A model generated the notes under the pieces. That model did no database searches and was not told where the DNA came from. It was given only the letters and a program-made list of their open reading frames with translations. Of a DNA stretch of 64,000 nucleotides, positions 23,101 through 36,659 are shown piece by piece. Each line of letters opens with the position of its first letter. The stretch's first letter is position 1. Source of the DNA: Eutreptiella sp. 'Long Island Sound 2002' (Eukaryota; Euglenozoa; Euglenophyceae; Eutreptiales; Eutreptiaceae); the NCBI GenBank assembly GCA_964036045.1, contig CAXIWF010000734.1, forward strand, positions 1-64,000. Reading direction: 5' to 3'. The translations under genes were made by a program, and so were the position numbers.

Positions 23101-25449
23101 ATGGATGTCCCCATGGATGTCCCCATGGATGTCCCCATGGATGTCCCCATGGATGTCCCCATTGATGTCCCCATGGATGTCCCCATGGATATCCCCATGG
23201 ATGTCCCCATCGATGTCCCCATGGATGTCCCCATGGATGTCCCCATTGATGTCCCCATGGATATCCCCATGGATGTCCCCATGGATATCCCCATGGATGT
23301 CCCCATTGATGTCCCCATTGATGTCCCCATTGATGTCCCCATGGATGTCCCCACGGATGTCCCCATGGATGTCCCCATTGATGTCCCCATTGATGTCCCC
23401 ATGGATGTCCCCATGGATGTCCCCATGGATGTCCCCATGGATGTCCCCATGCATGTCCCCATGGATGTCCCCATGGATGTCCCCATTGATGTCCCCATTG
23501 ATGTCCCCATGGATGTCCCCATTGATGTCCCCATGGATGTCCCCATGGATGTCCCCATTGATGTCCCCATGGATGTCCCCATGGATGTCCCCATGGATGT
23601 CCCCATGGATGTCCCCATGGATGTCCCCATGGATGTCCCCATGGATGTCCCCATGGATGTCCCCATGGACGTCCCCATGGAAGTCCCCATTGATGTCCCC
23701 ATTGATGTCCCCATGGATGTCCCCATGGATGTCCCCATGGATGTCCCCATGGATGTCCCCATGGATGTCCCCATGGATGTCCCCATGGATGTCCCCATTG
23801 ATGTCCCCATGGATGTCCCCATGGATGTCCCCATGGATGTCCCCATGGATGTCCCCATTGATGTCCCCATGGATGTCCCCATTGATGTCCCCATTGATGT
23901 CCCCATTGCTGTCCCCATGGATGTCCCCATGGATGTCCCCATGGATGTCCCCATGGATGTCCCCATGGATGTCCCCATGGATGTCCCCATGGAAGTCCCC
24001 ATGGATGTCCCCATGGATGTCCCCATGGATGTCCCCATGGATGTCCCCATGGATGTCCCCATGGATGCCCCCATTGATGTCCCCATTGATGTCCCCATGG
24101 ATGTCCCCATGGATGTCCCCATGGATGTCCCCATGGATGTCCCCATGGATGTCCCCATGGATGTCCCCATGGATGTCCCCATGGATGTCCCCATTGATGT
24201 CCCCATTGATGTCCCCATGGATGTCCCCACGGATGTCCCCATGGATGTCCCCATGGATGTCCCCATTGATGTCCCCATTGATGTCCCCATGGATGTCCCC
24301 ATGGATGTCCCCATGGATGTCCCCATGGATGTCCCCATGGATGTCCCCATGGATGTCCCCATTGATGTCCCCATGGATGTCCCCATTGATGTCCCCATGG
24401 ATGTCCCCATTGATGTCCCCATTGATGTCCCCATGGATGTCCCCACGGATGTCCCCATGGATGTCCCCATGGATGTCCCCATTGATGTCCCCATGGATGT
24501 CCCCATTGATGTCCCCATGGATGTCCCCATGGATGTCCCCATGGATGTCCCCATGGATGTCCCCATGGATGTCCCCATGGATGTCCCCATGGATGTCCCC
24601 ATGGATGTCCCCATGGATGTCCCCATGGATGTCCCCATTGATGTCCCCATTGATGTCCCCATGGATGTCCCCATGGATGGCCCCATGGATGTCCCCATTG
24701 ATGTCCCCATGGATGTCCCCATGGATGTCCCCATGGATGTCCCCATGGATGTCCCCATGGATGTCCCCATGGATGTCCCCATGGATGTCCCCATGGATGT
24801 CCCCATTGATGTCCCCATGGATGTCCCCATTGATGTCCCCATTGATGTCCCCATGGATGTCCCCATGGATGTCCCCATTGATGTCCCCATGGATGTCCCC
24901 ATTGATGTCCCCATTGATGTCCCCATTGATGTCCCCATGGATGTCCCCATGGATGTCCCCATGGATGTCCCCATGGATGTCCCCATTGATGCCCCCATTG
25001 CTGTCCCCATGGATGTCCCCATGGATGTCCCCATTGATGTCCCCATGGATGTCCCCATTGATGTCCCCATGGATGTCCCCATGGATGTCCCCATGGATGT
25101 CCCCATGGATGTCCCCATGGATGTCCCCATGGAAGTCCCCATTGATGTCCCCATGGATGTCCCCATTGATGTCCCCATTGATGTCCCCATTGGTGTCCCC
25201 ATTGATGTCCCCATTAATGTACCCATGGATGTCCCCATTGATGTCCCCATGGATGTCCCCATTGCTGTCCCCATGGATGTCCCCATGGATGGCCCCATGG
25301 ATGTCCCCATTGATGTCCCCATTGATGTCCCCATTGCTGTCCCCATGGATGTCCCCATGCATGTCCCCATGGATGTCCCCATGGATGTCCCCATGGATGT
25401 CCCCATTGATGTCCCCATTGCTGTCCCCATGGATGTCCCCATGGATGTC

Positions 25450-26020
25450 CCCATTGATGTCCCCATTGATGTCCCCATTGATGTCCCCATTGATGTCCCC
25501 ATTGATGTCCCCATGGATGTCCCCATGGATGTCCCCATGGATGTCCCCATTGATGTCCCCATTGATGTCCCCATTGATGTCCCCATTGATGTCCCCATTG
25601 ATGTCCCCTTGGATGTCCCCATGGATGGCCCCACGGATGTCCCCATTGATGTCCCCATTGATGTCCCCATGGATGTCCCCATGGATGTCCCCACGGATGT
25701 CCCCATGGATGCCCCCATGGATGTCCCCATGGATGTCCCCATGGATGTCCCCATGGATGTCCCCATTGATGTCCCCATGGATGTCCCCATTGATGTCCCC
25801 ATTGATGTCCCCATTGATGTCCCCATTGATGTCCCCATTGATGTCCCCATGGATGTCCCCATTGATGTCCCCATGGATGTCCCCATGGATGTCCCCATGG
25901 ATGTCCCCATTGATGTCCCCATTGATGTCCCCATTGATGTCCCCATTGATGTCCCCATTGATGTCCCCTTGGATGTCCCCATGGATGGCCCCACGGATGT
26001 CCCCATGGATGTCCCCATGG
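25450..26020 (+). repeat. 360-bp spaced duplicate with CCTTGG, GATGGCC and CACGG
   Basis: A run of T-type units followed by CCTTGG, GATGGCC and CACGG units ends near 25,640 and recurs, identical over about 140 bases, 360 bp (30 units) later near 26,000. After the CACGG unit the G/T order differs. Confidence 0.75.
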
Positions 26021-26779
26021 ATGTCCCCATGGATGTCCCCATGGATGTCCCCATTGATGTCCCCATGGATGTCCCCATTGATGTCCCCATGGATGTCCCC
26101 ATGGATGTCCCCATGGATGTCCCCATGGAAGTCCCCATGGATGTCCCCATTGATGTCCCCATTGATGTCCCCATGGATGTCCCCATGGATGTCCCCATGG
26201 ATGTCCCCACGGATGTCCCCATTGATGTCCCCATTGATGTCCCCATGGATGTCCCCATGGGTGTCCCCATTGATTTGTCCATGGGTGTCCCCATGGATGT
26301 CCCCATTGATGTCCCCATGGACGTCCCCATGGATGTCCCCATTGATGTCCCCATGGATGTCCCCATGGATGTCCCCATTGATGTCCCCATGGATGTCCCC
26401 ATTGATGTCCCCATGGATGTCCCCATGGGTGTCCCCGTGGATGTCCCCATGGATGTCACCATGGATGTCCCCATTGATGTCCCCATGGATGTCCCCATGG
26501 ATGTCCCCATGGATGTCCCCATGGATGTCCCCATTGATGTCCCCATGGATGTCCCCATTGATGTCCCCATTGATGTCCCCATTGATGTCCCCATTGATGT
26601 CCCCATTGATGTCCCCATGGATGTCCCCATTGATGTCCCCATGGATGTCCCCATGGATGTCCCCATTGATGTCCCCATGGATGTCCCCATGGATGTCCCC
26701 ATGGATGTCCCCATGGATGTCCCCATGGATGTCCCCATGGATGTCCCCATGGATGTCCCCATTGATGTCCCCATGGATG

Positions 26780-29700
26780 TCCCCATGGATGTCCCCATGG
26801 GTGTCCCCATGGATGTCCCCATGGATGTCCCCATGGATGTCCCCATTGATGTCCCCATGGATGTCCCCATGGATGTCCCCATGGATGTCCCCATTGATGT
26901 CCCCATTGATGTCCCCATGGATGTCCCCATGGATGTCCCCATGGATGTCCCCATTGATGTCCCCATGGATGTCCCCATTGATGTCCCCATGGATGTCCCC
27001 ATGGATGTCCCCATGGATGTCCCCATGGATGTCCCCATTGATGTCCCCATTGATGTCCCCATGGATGTCCCCATGGATGTCCCCATGGATGTCCCCATGG
27101 ATGTCCCCATTGATGTCCCCATGGATGTCCCCATGGGTGTCCCCATGGATGTCCCCATGGATGTCCCCATGGATGTCCCCATTGATGTCCCCATGGATGT
27201 CCCCATGGATGTCCCCATTGATGTCCCCATGGATGCCCCCATGGATGTCCCCATGGATGTCCCCATGGATGTCCCCATTGATGTCCCCATGGATGTCCCC
27301 ATGGATGTCCCCATGGATGTCCCCATGGAAGTCCCCATGGATGTTCCCATGGATGTCCCCATTGATGTCCCCATTGATGTCCCCATGGATGTCCCCATGG
27401 ATGTCCCCATGGAAGTCCCCATGGAAGTCACCATGGATGTCCCCATGGAAGTCCCCATGGATGTCCCCATGGATGTCCCCATTGATGTCCCCATGGATGT
27501 CTCCATGGATTTCCCCATTGATGTCCCCATGGATGTCCCCATTGATGTCCCCATGGATGTCCCCATGTGTGTCCCCATGGATGTCCCCATGGATGTCCCC
27601 ATGGATGTCCCCATTGATGTCCCCATGGATGTCCCCATTGATGTCCCCATTGATGTCCCCATTGATGTCCCCATGGATGTCCCCATGGATGTCCCCATGG
27701 ATGTCCCCATGGATGTCCCCATGGATGTCCCCATTGATGTCCCCATGGAAGTCCCCATGGATGTCCCCATTGATGTCCCCATGGATGTCCCCATGGAAGT
27801 CCCCATGGATGTCCCCATTGATGTCCCCATTGATGTCCCCATGGATGTCCCCATGGATGTCCCCATGGAAGTCCCCATGGAAGTCACCATGGATGTCCCC
27901 ATTGATGTCCCCATTGATGTCCCCATGGAGGTACACATGGATGTCCCCATGGATGTCCCCATTGATGTCCCCATTGATGTCCCCATGGATGTCCCCATGG
28001 ATGTCCCCATGGATGTCCCCATGGATGTCCCCATGGATGTCCCCATTGATGTCCCCATGGATGTCCCCATGGATGTCCCCATGGAAGTCCCCATGGATGT
28101 CCCCATTGATGTCCCCATTGATGTCCCCATTGATGTCCCCAAGGATGTCCCCATGGATGTCCCCATGGATGTCTTCATTGATGTCCCCATGGATGTCCCC
28201 GTGGATGTCCCCATTGATGTCCCCATGGATGTCCCCATTGATGTCCCCATGGATGTCCCCATGGATGTCCCCATGGATGTCCCCATGGATGTCCCCATGG
28301 ATGTCCCCATTGATGTCCCCACGGATGTCCCCATTGATGTCCCCATTGATGTCCCCATGGATGTCCCCATGGATGTCCCCATTGATGTCCCCATTGATGT
28401 CCCCATCGATGTCCCCATTGATGTCCCCATGGATGTCCCCATGCATGTCCCCATGCATGTCCCCATGGATGTTCCCATGGATGTCCCCATTGATGTCCCC
28501 ATGCATGTCCCCATGCATGTCCCCATGGATGTCCCCATGGATGTCCCCATGGATGTCCCCATGGATGTCCCCATTGATGTCCCCATGGATGTCCCCATGG
28601 ATGTCCCCATTGATGTCCCCATTGATGTCCCCATTGATGTCCCCATGCATGTCCCCATGGATGTTTCCATGGATGTCCCCATTGATGTCCCCATTGATGT
28701 CCCCATGCATGTCCCCATGGATGTCCCCATGGATGTCCCCATGGATGTCCCCATGGATGTCCCCATGGATGTCCCCATTGATGTCTTCATGGATGTCCCC
28801 ATGGATGTCTGCATGGATGTCCCCATTGATGTCCCCATGGATGTCCCCATGGAAGTCCCCATTGATGTGTCCATGGATGTCCCCATGGATGTCCCCATGG
28901 AAGTCCCCATGGATGTCCCCATGGATGTCCCCATGGATGTACACATGGATGTCCCCATGGATGTCCCCATTGATGTCCCCATGGATGTCCCCATTGATGT
29001 CCCCATGGATGTACACATGGATGTCCCCATGGAAGTCCCCATTGATGTCCCCATGGATGTCCCCATTGATGTCCCCATGGATGTCCCCATGGATGTCCCC
29101 ATTGATGTCCCCATTGATGTCCCCATTGATGTCCCCATGCCTGTCCCCATGGATGTTCCCATGGATGTCCCCATTGATGTCCCCATTGATGTCCCCATGC
29201 ATGTCCCCATGGATGTCCCCATGGATGTCCCCATGGATGTCCCCATGGATGTCCCCATGGATGTCCCCATTGATGTCCCCATGGATGTCCCCATGGATGT
29301 CCCCATGGATGTCCCCATTGATGTCCCCATGGATGTCCCCATGGAAGTCCCCATTGATGTGTCCATGGATGTCCCCATGGATGTCCCCATGGATGTCCCC
29401 ATGGATGTCCCCATGGATGTCCCCATTGATGTCCCCATGGATGTACACATGGATGTCCCCATGGATGTCCCCATTGATGTCCCCATGGATGTCCCCATTG
29501 ATGTCCCCATGGATGTACACATGGATGTCCCCATGGAAGTCCCCATGGATGTCCCCATGGATGTCCCCATAGATGTCCCCATGGATGTACACATGGATGT
29601 CCCCATTGATGTCCCCATTGATGTCCCCATGGATGTCCCCATGGATGTCCCCATGGAAGTCCCCATGGATGTCCCCATGGATGTCCCCATTGATGTCCCC

Positions 29701-30060
29701 ATGGATGTACACATGGATGTCCCCATGGATGTCCCCATTGATGTCCCCATGGATGTCCCCATTGATGTCCCCATGGATGTCCCCATTGATGTCCCCATTG
29801 ATGTCCCCATTGATGTCCCCATTGATGTCCCCATTGATGTCCCCATGGATGTCCCCATTGATGTCCCCATTGATGTCCCCATTGATGTCCCCATGGATGT
29901 CCCCATTGATGTCCCCATTGATTTCCCCATTGATGTCCCCATGGATGTCCCCATGGATGTCCCCATGGATGTCCCCATGGATGTCCCCATGGATGTCCCC
30001 ATTGATGTCCCCATGGATGTCCCCATTGATGTCCCCATGGATGGCCCCATGGATGTCCCC
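26780..30060 (+). repeat. about 3.6-kb higher-order repeat, copy 1
   Basis: Rare markers in order are CATGGGTG (26,800; 27,136), TGTGTCCCC (27,568), GAGGTACAC (27,928), GTGTCC (28,867; 29,359), CCTGTCCCC (29,140), GTACAC units, a long T run and GATGGCC (30,040). The same markers in the same order appear 3,588-3,684 bp downstream. The offset shrinks by whole units along the block, showing unit gain or loss after duplication. The block holds an internal 492-bp spacing of GTGTCC. Confidence 0.8.
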
Positions 30061-30180
30061 ATTGATGTCCCCATGGATGTCCCCATTGATGTCCCCATTG
30101 ATGTCCCCATTGATGTCCCCATTGATGTCCCCATGGATGTCCCCATGGATGTCCCCATGGATGTCCCCATGGATGTCCCC

Positions 30181-30540
30181 ATTGATGTCCCCATGGATGT
30201 CCCCATTGATGTCCCCATGGATGTCCCCATGGGTGTCCCCATGGATGTCCCCATGGATGTCCCCATGGATGTCCCCATTGATGTCCCCATGGATGTCCCC
30301 ATGGATGTCCCCATTGATGTCCCCATGGATGTCCCCATGGATGTCCCCATGGATGTCCCCATGGATGTCCCCATGGATGTCCCCATGGATGTCCCCATGG
30401 ATGTCCCCATGGATGTCCCCATTGATGTCCCCATGGATGTCCCCATTGATGTCCCCATGGATGTCCCCATGGGTGTCCCCATGGATGTCCCCATGGATGT
30501 CCCCATGGATGTCCCCATTGATGTCCCCATGGATGTCCCC
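30181..30540 (+). repeat. 240-bp repeat at the junction of the 3.6-kb copies
   Basis: The 120 bases from 30,181 recur exactly from 30,421 (20 units), including the CATGGGTG junction. This small tandem repeat lies just where copy 1 of the 3.6-kb block ends and copy 2 begins. Confidence 0.7.
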
Positions 30541-33500
30541 ATGGATGTCCCCATGGATGTCCCCATGGATGTCCCCATTGATGTCCCCATTGATGTCCCC
30601 ATGGATGTCCCCATGGATGTCCCCATGGATGTCCCCATGGATGTCCCCATGGATGTCCCCATGGATGTCCCCATGGATGTCCCCATGGATGTCCCCATGG
30701 ATGTCCCCATGGATGTCCCCATGGATGTCCCCATTGATGTCCCCATGGATGTCCCCATGGATGTCCCCATGGATGTCCCCATGGATGTCCCCATTGATGT
30801 CCCCATGGATGTCCCCATGGGTGTCCCCATGGATGTCCCCATGGATGTCCCCATGGATGTCCCCATTGATGTCCCCATGGATGTCCCCATGGATGTCCCC
30901 ATTGATGTCCCCATGGATGTCCCCATGGATGTCCCCATGGATGTCCCCATGGATGTCCCCATGGATGTCCCCATGGATGTCCCCATGGATGTCCCCATGG
31001 ATGTCCCCATGGAAGTCCCCATGGATGTCCCCATGGATGTCCCCATGGATGTCCCCATTGATGTCCCCATGGATGTCCCCATGGAAGTCCCCATGGAAGT
31101 CCCCATGGAAGTCACCATGGATGTCCCCATGGAAGTCCCCATGGATGTCCCCATGGATGTCCCCATGGATATCCCCATGGATGTCCCCATGGATGTCCCC
31201 ATTGATGTCCCCATGGATGTCCCCATTGATGTCCCCATGGATGTCCCCATGTGTGTCCCCATGGATGTCCCCATGGATGTCCCCATGGATGTCCCCATGG
31301 ATGTCCCCATGGATGTCCCCATTGATGTCCCCATTGATGTCCCCATGGATGTCCCCATGGATGTCCCCATGGATGTCCCCATTGATGTCCCCATTGATGT
31401 CCCCATTGATGTCCCCATGGAAGTCCCCATGGATGTCCCCATTGATGTCCCCATGGATGTCCCCATGGAGGTCTCCATGGATGTCCCCATTGATGTCCCC
31501 ATGGATGTCCCCATGGATGTCCCCATGGAAGTCCCCATGGAAGTCACCATGGATGTCCCCATTGATGTCCCCATTGATGTCCCCATGGAGGTACACATGG
31601 ATGTCCCCATGGATGTCCCCATTGATGTCCCCATTGATGTCCCCATGGATGTCCCCATGGATGTCCCCATGGATGTCCCCGTGGATGTCCCCATGGATGT
31701 TTCCATTGATGTCCCCATGGATGTCCCCATGGATGTCCCCATGGAAGTCCCCATGGATGTCCCCATTGATGTCCCCATTGATGTCCCCATTGATGTCCCC
31801 ATGGATGTCCCCATGGATGTCCCCATGGATGTCCCCATTGATGTCCCCATGGATGTCCCCATGGATGTCCCCATTGATGTCCCCATGGATGTCCCCATGG
31901 ATGTCCCCATGGATGTCCCCATGGATGTCCCCATGGATGTCCCCATGGATGTCCCCATGGATGTCCCCATTGATGTCCCCACGGATGTCCCCATTGATGT
32001 CCCCATTGATGTCCCCATGGATGTCCCCATGGATGTCCCCATTGATGTCCCCATTGATGTCCCCATGGATGTCCCCATGGATGTCCCCATGCATGTCCCC
32101 ATGCATGTCCCCATGCATGTCCCCATGGATGTTCCCATGGATGTCCCCATGGAAGTCCCCATTGATGTCCCCATGCATGTCCCCATGGATGTCCCCATGG
32201 ATGTCCCCATGGATGTCCCCATGGATGTCCCCATTGATGTCCCCATGGATGTCCCCATGGATGTCCCCATTGATGTCCCCATTGATGTCCCCATTGATGT
32301 CCCCATGCATGTCCCCATGGATGTTTCCATGGATGTCCCCATTGATGTCCCCATGCATGTCCCCATGCATGTCCCCATGGATGTCCCCATGGATGTCCCC
32401 ATGGATGTCCCCATGGATGTCCCCATGGATGTCCCCATTGATGTCCCCATGGATGTCCCCATGGATGTCCCCATGGATGTCCCCATTGATGTCCCCATGG
32501 ATGTCCCCATGGAAGTCCCCATTGATGTGTCCATGGATGTCCCCATGGATGTCCCCATGGAAGTCCCCATGGATGTCCCCATGGATGTCCCCATTGATGT
32601 CCCCATGGATGTACACATGGATGTCCCCATGGATGTACACATGGATGTCCCCATGGAAGTCCCCATTGATGTCCCCATGGATGTCCCCATTGATGTCCCC
32701 ATGGATGTCCCCATGGATGTCCCCATTGATGTCCCCATTGATGTCCCCATTGATGTCCCCATTGATGTCCCCATGCCTGTCCCCATGGATGTTCCCATGG
32801 ATGTCCCCATTGATGTCCCCATTGATGTCCCCATGCATGTCCCCATGGATGTCCCCATGGATGTCCCCATGGATGTCCCCATGGATGTCCCCATGGATGT
32901 CCCCATTGATGTCCCCATGGATGTCCCCATGGATGTCCCCATGGATGTCCCCATTGATGTCCCCATGGATGTCCCCATGGAAGTCCCCATTGATGTGTCC
33001 ATGGATGTCCCCATGGATGTCCCCATGGATGTCCCCATGGATGTCCCCATGGATGTCCCCATTGATGTCCCCATGGATGTACACATGGATGTCCCCATGG
33101 ATGTACACATGGATGTCCCCATGGAAGTCCCCATGGATGTCCCCATGGATGTCCCCATTGATGTCCCCATGGATGTACACATGGATGTCCCCATTGATGT
33201 CCCCATTGATGTCCCCATGGATGTCCCCATGGATGTCCCCATGGAAGTCCCCATGGATGTCCCCATGGATGTCCCCATTGATGTCCCCATGGATGTACAC
33301 ATGGATGTCCCCATGGATGTCCCCATTGATGTCCCCATGGATGTCCCCATTGATGTCCCCATGGATGTCCCCATTGATGTCCCCATTGATGTCCCCATTG
33401 ATGTCCCCATTGATGTCCCCATTGATGTCCCCATGGATGTCCCCATTGATGTCCCCATTGATGTCCCCATTGATGTCCCCATGGATGTCCCCATTGATGT

Positions 33501-33650
33501 CCCCATTGATGTCCCCATTGATGTCCCCATGGATGTCCCCATGGATGTCCCCATGGATGTCCCCATGGATGTCCCCATGGATGTCCCCATTGATGTCCCC
33601 ATGGATGTCCCCATTGATGTCCCCATGGATGGCCCCATGGATGTCCCCAT
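30440..33650 (+). repeat. about 3.6-kb higher-order repeat, copy 2
   Basis: This copy carries the copy-1 markers at CATGGGTG (30,472; 30,820), TGTGTCCCC (31,252), GAGGTACAC (31,588), GTGTCC (32,527; 32,995), CCTGTCCCC (32,776) and GATGGCC (33,628). It differs from copy 1 by several whole units and by point changes, for example three GAAG units in a row near 31.08-31.11 kb and a 468-bp rather than 492-bp GTGTCC spacing. Confidence 0.8.
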
Positions 33651-36600
33651 TGATGTCCCCATGGATGTCCCCATGGATGTCCCCATTGATGTCCCCATTG
33701 ATGTCCCCATTGATGTCCCCATGGATGTCCCCATGGATGTCCCCATGGATGTACACATGGATGTCCCCATGGATGTCCCCATTGATGTCCCCATGGATGT
33801 CCCCATTGATGTCCCCATGCATGTCCTCATGGATGTTCCCATGGATGTCCCCATTGATGTCCCCATTGATGTCCCCATTGATGTCCCCATGGATGTCCCC
33901 ATTGATGTCCCCATTGATGTCCCCATTGATGTCCCCATGGATGTCCCCATGGATGTCCCCATTGATGTCCCCATTGATGTCCCCATGGATGTCCCCATTG
34001 ATGTCCCCATGGATGTCCCCATTGATGTCCCCATTGATGTCCCCATGGATGTCCCCATGGATGTCCCCATGGATGTCCCCATGGATGTCCCCATGGATGT
34101 CCCCATTGATGTCCCCATGGATGTCCCCATGGATGTCCCCATGGATGTCCCCATGGATGTCCCCATTGATGTCCCCATGGATGTCCCCATGGATGTCCCC
34201 ATGGATGTTCCCATGGATGTCCCCATGGATGTCCCCATTGATGTCCCCATTGATGTCCCCATGGATGTCCCCATTGATGTCCCCATTGATGTCCCCATGG
34301 ATGGCCCCATGGATGTCCCCATGGATGTCCCCATGGATGTCCCCATGGATGTCCCCATGGATGTCCCCATTGATGTCCCCATGGATGGCCCTATGGATGT
34401 CCCCATGGATGTCCCCATTGATGTCCCCATGGATGTCCCCATGGAAGTCCCCATTGATGTCCCCATTGATGTCCCCATGGATGTACACATGGATGTCCCC
34501 ATGGATGTCCCCATGGATGTCCCCATGGATGTCCCCATTGATGTCCCCATGGATGTCCCCATTGATGTCCCCATGGATGTCCCCATGGATGTCCCCATGG
34601 ATGGCCCCATGGATGTCCCCATTGATGTCCCCATGGATGTCCCCATGGATGTCCCCATTGATGTCCCCATTGCTGTCCCCATTGATGTCCCCATGGATGT
34701 CCCCATTGATGTCCCCATTGATCTTCCCATTGATGTCCCCATTGATGTCCCCATGGATGTCCCCATGGATGGCCCCATGGATGTCCCCATGGATGTCCCC
34801 ATGGATGTCCCCATGGATGTCCCCATGGATGTCCCCATGGATGTCCCCATTGATGTCCCCATGGATGTCCCCATGGATGTCCCCATTGATGTCCCCATGG
34901 ATGTCCCCATGGAAGTCCCCATGGATGTCCCCATGGATGTCCCCATTGATGTCCCCATGGATGTCCCCATGGATGTCCCCATGGATGTCCCAATTGATGT
35001 CCCCATTGATGTCCCCATGGATGTCCCCATGGATGTCCCCATGGATGTCCCCATGGATGTCCCCACGGATATCCCCATTGATGTCCCCATGGATGTCCCC
35101 ATGGATGTCCCCATGGATGTCCCCATGGGTGCCCCCATTGATGTCCCCATTGATGTCCCCATGGATGTCCCCATGGATGTCCCCATGGATGTCCCCATTG
35201 ATGTCCCCATGGATGTCCCCATAGATGTCCCCATTGATGTCCCCATGGATGTCCCCATGGATGTCCCCATGGATGTCCCCATGGATGTCCCCATTGATGT
35301 CCCCATGGATGTCCCCATGGATGTCCCCATGGATGTCCCCATTGATGTCCCCATTGATGTCCCCATGGATGTCCCCATGGATGTCCCCATGGATGTCCCC
35401 ATGGATGTCCCCACGGATGTCCCCATTGATGTCCCCATGGATGTCCCCATGGATGTCCCCATGGATGTCCCCATGGATGTCCCCATGGATGTCCCCATGG
35501 ATGTCCCCATGGATGTCCCCATTGATGTCCCCATTGATGTCCCCATTGATGTCCCCATGGATGTCCCCATTGATGTCCCCATGGATGTCCCCATGGATGT
35601 CCCCATGGATGTCCCCATGGATGTCCCGATGGATGTCCCCATGGATGTCCCCATGGATGTCCCCATGGATGTCCCCATGGATGTCCCGATGGATGTCCCC
35701 ATGGATGTCCCCATGGATGTCCCCATGGATGTCCCCATGGATGTCCCCATGGATGTCCCCATGGATGTCCCCATGGATGGCCCCATGGATGTCCCCATGG
35801 ATGTCCCCATGGATGTCCCCATTGATGTCCCCATGGATGTCCCCATGGATGTCCCCATGGATGTCCCCATGGATGTCCCCATTGATGTCCCCATTGATGT
35901 CCCCATTGATGTCCCCATGGATGTCCCCATTGATGTCCCCATTGATGTCCCCATTGATGTCCCCATGGATGTCCCCATTGATGTCCCCATGGATGTCCCC
36001 ATTGATGTCCCCATGGATGTCCCCATGGATGTCCCCATTGATGTCCCCATGGATGTCCCCATTGATGTGTCCATGGATGTCCCCATGGATGTCCCCATGG
36101 ATGTCCCCATTGATGTCCCCATGGATGTCCCCATTGATGTCCCCATTGATGTCCCCATTGATGTCCCCATGGATGTCCCCATGGATGTCCCCATAGATGT
36201 CCCCATTGATGTCCCCATGGATGTCCCCATTGATGTCCCCATGGAAGTCCCCATGGATGTCCCCATGGATGTCCCCATGGATGTCCCCATGGAAGTCCCC
36301 ATGGATGTCCCCATTGATGTCCCCATGGATGTCCCCATGGATGTCCCCATGGATGTCCCCATGGATGTCCCCATGGATGTCCCCATTGATGTCCCCATGG
36401 ATGTCCCCATTGATGTCCCCATTGATGTCCCCATTGATGTCCCCATTGATGTCCCCATTGATGTCCCCATGGATGTCCCCATGGATGTCCCCATGGATGT
36501 CCCCATGGAAGTCCCCATTGATGTCCCCATTGATGTCCCCATGGATGGCCCCATGGAAGTCCCCATTGATGTCCCCATTGATGTCCCCATGGATGTCCCC

Positions 36601-36659
36601 ATGGATGTCCCCATGGATGTCCCCATGGATGTCCCCATGGATGTCCCCATAGATGTCCC
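33651..36659 (+). repeat. array segment without a clear long-range partner
   Basis: This is about 3 kb of regular units with scattered markers: GTACAC (33,751; 34,483), CATGCATG (33.82 kb), GATGGCC (six or more), GCTGTCC (34.67 kb), CACGGATATC (35.06 kb), A-type junctions (35,223; 36,195; 36,651) and two GTCCCG units 60 bp apart (about 35,627 and 35,687). I could not align it by eye to another block, and nothing but the satellite is present. Confidence 0.7.
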
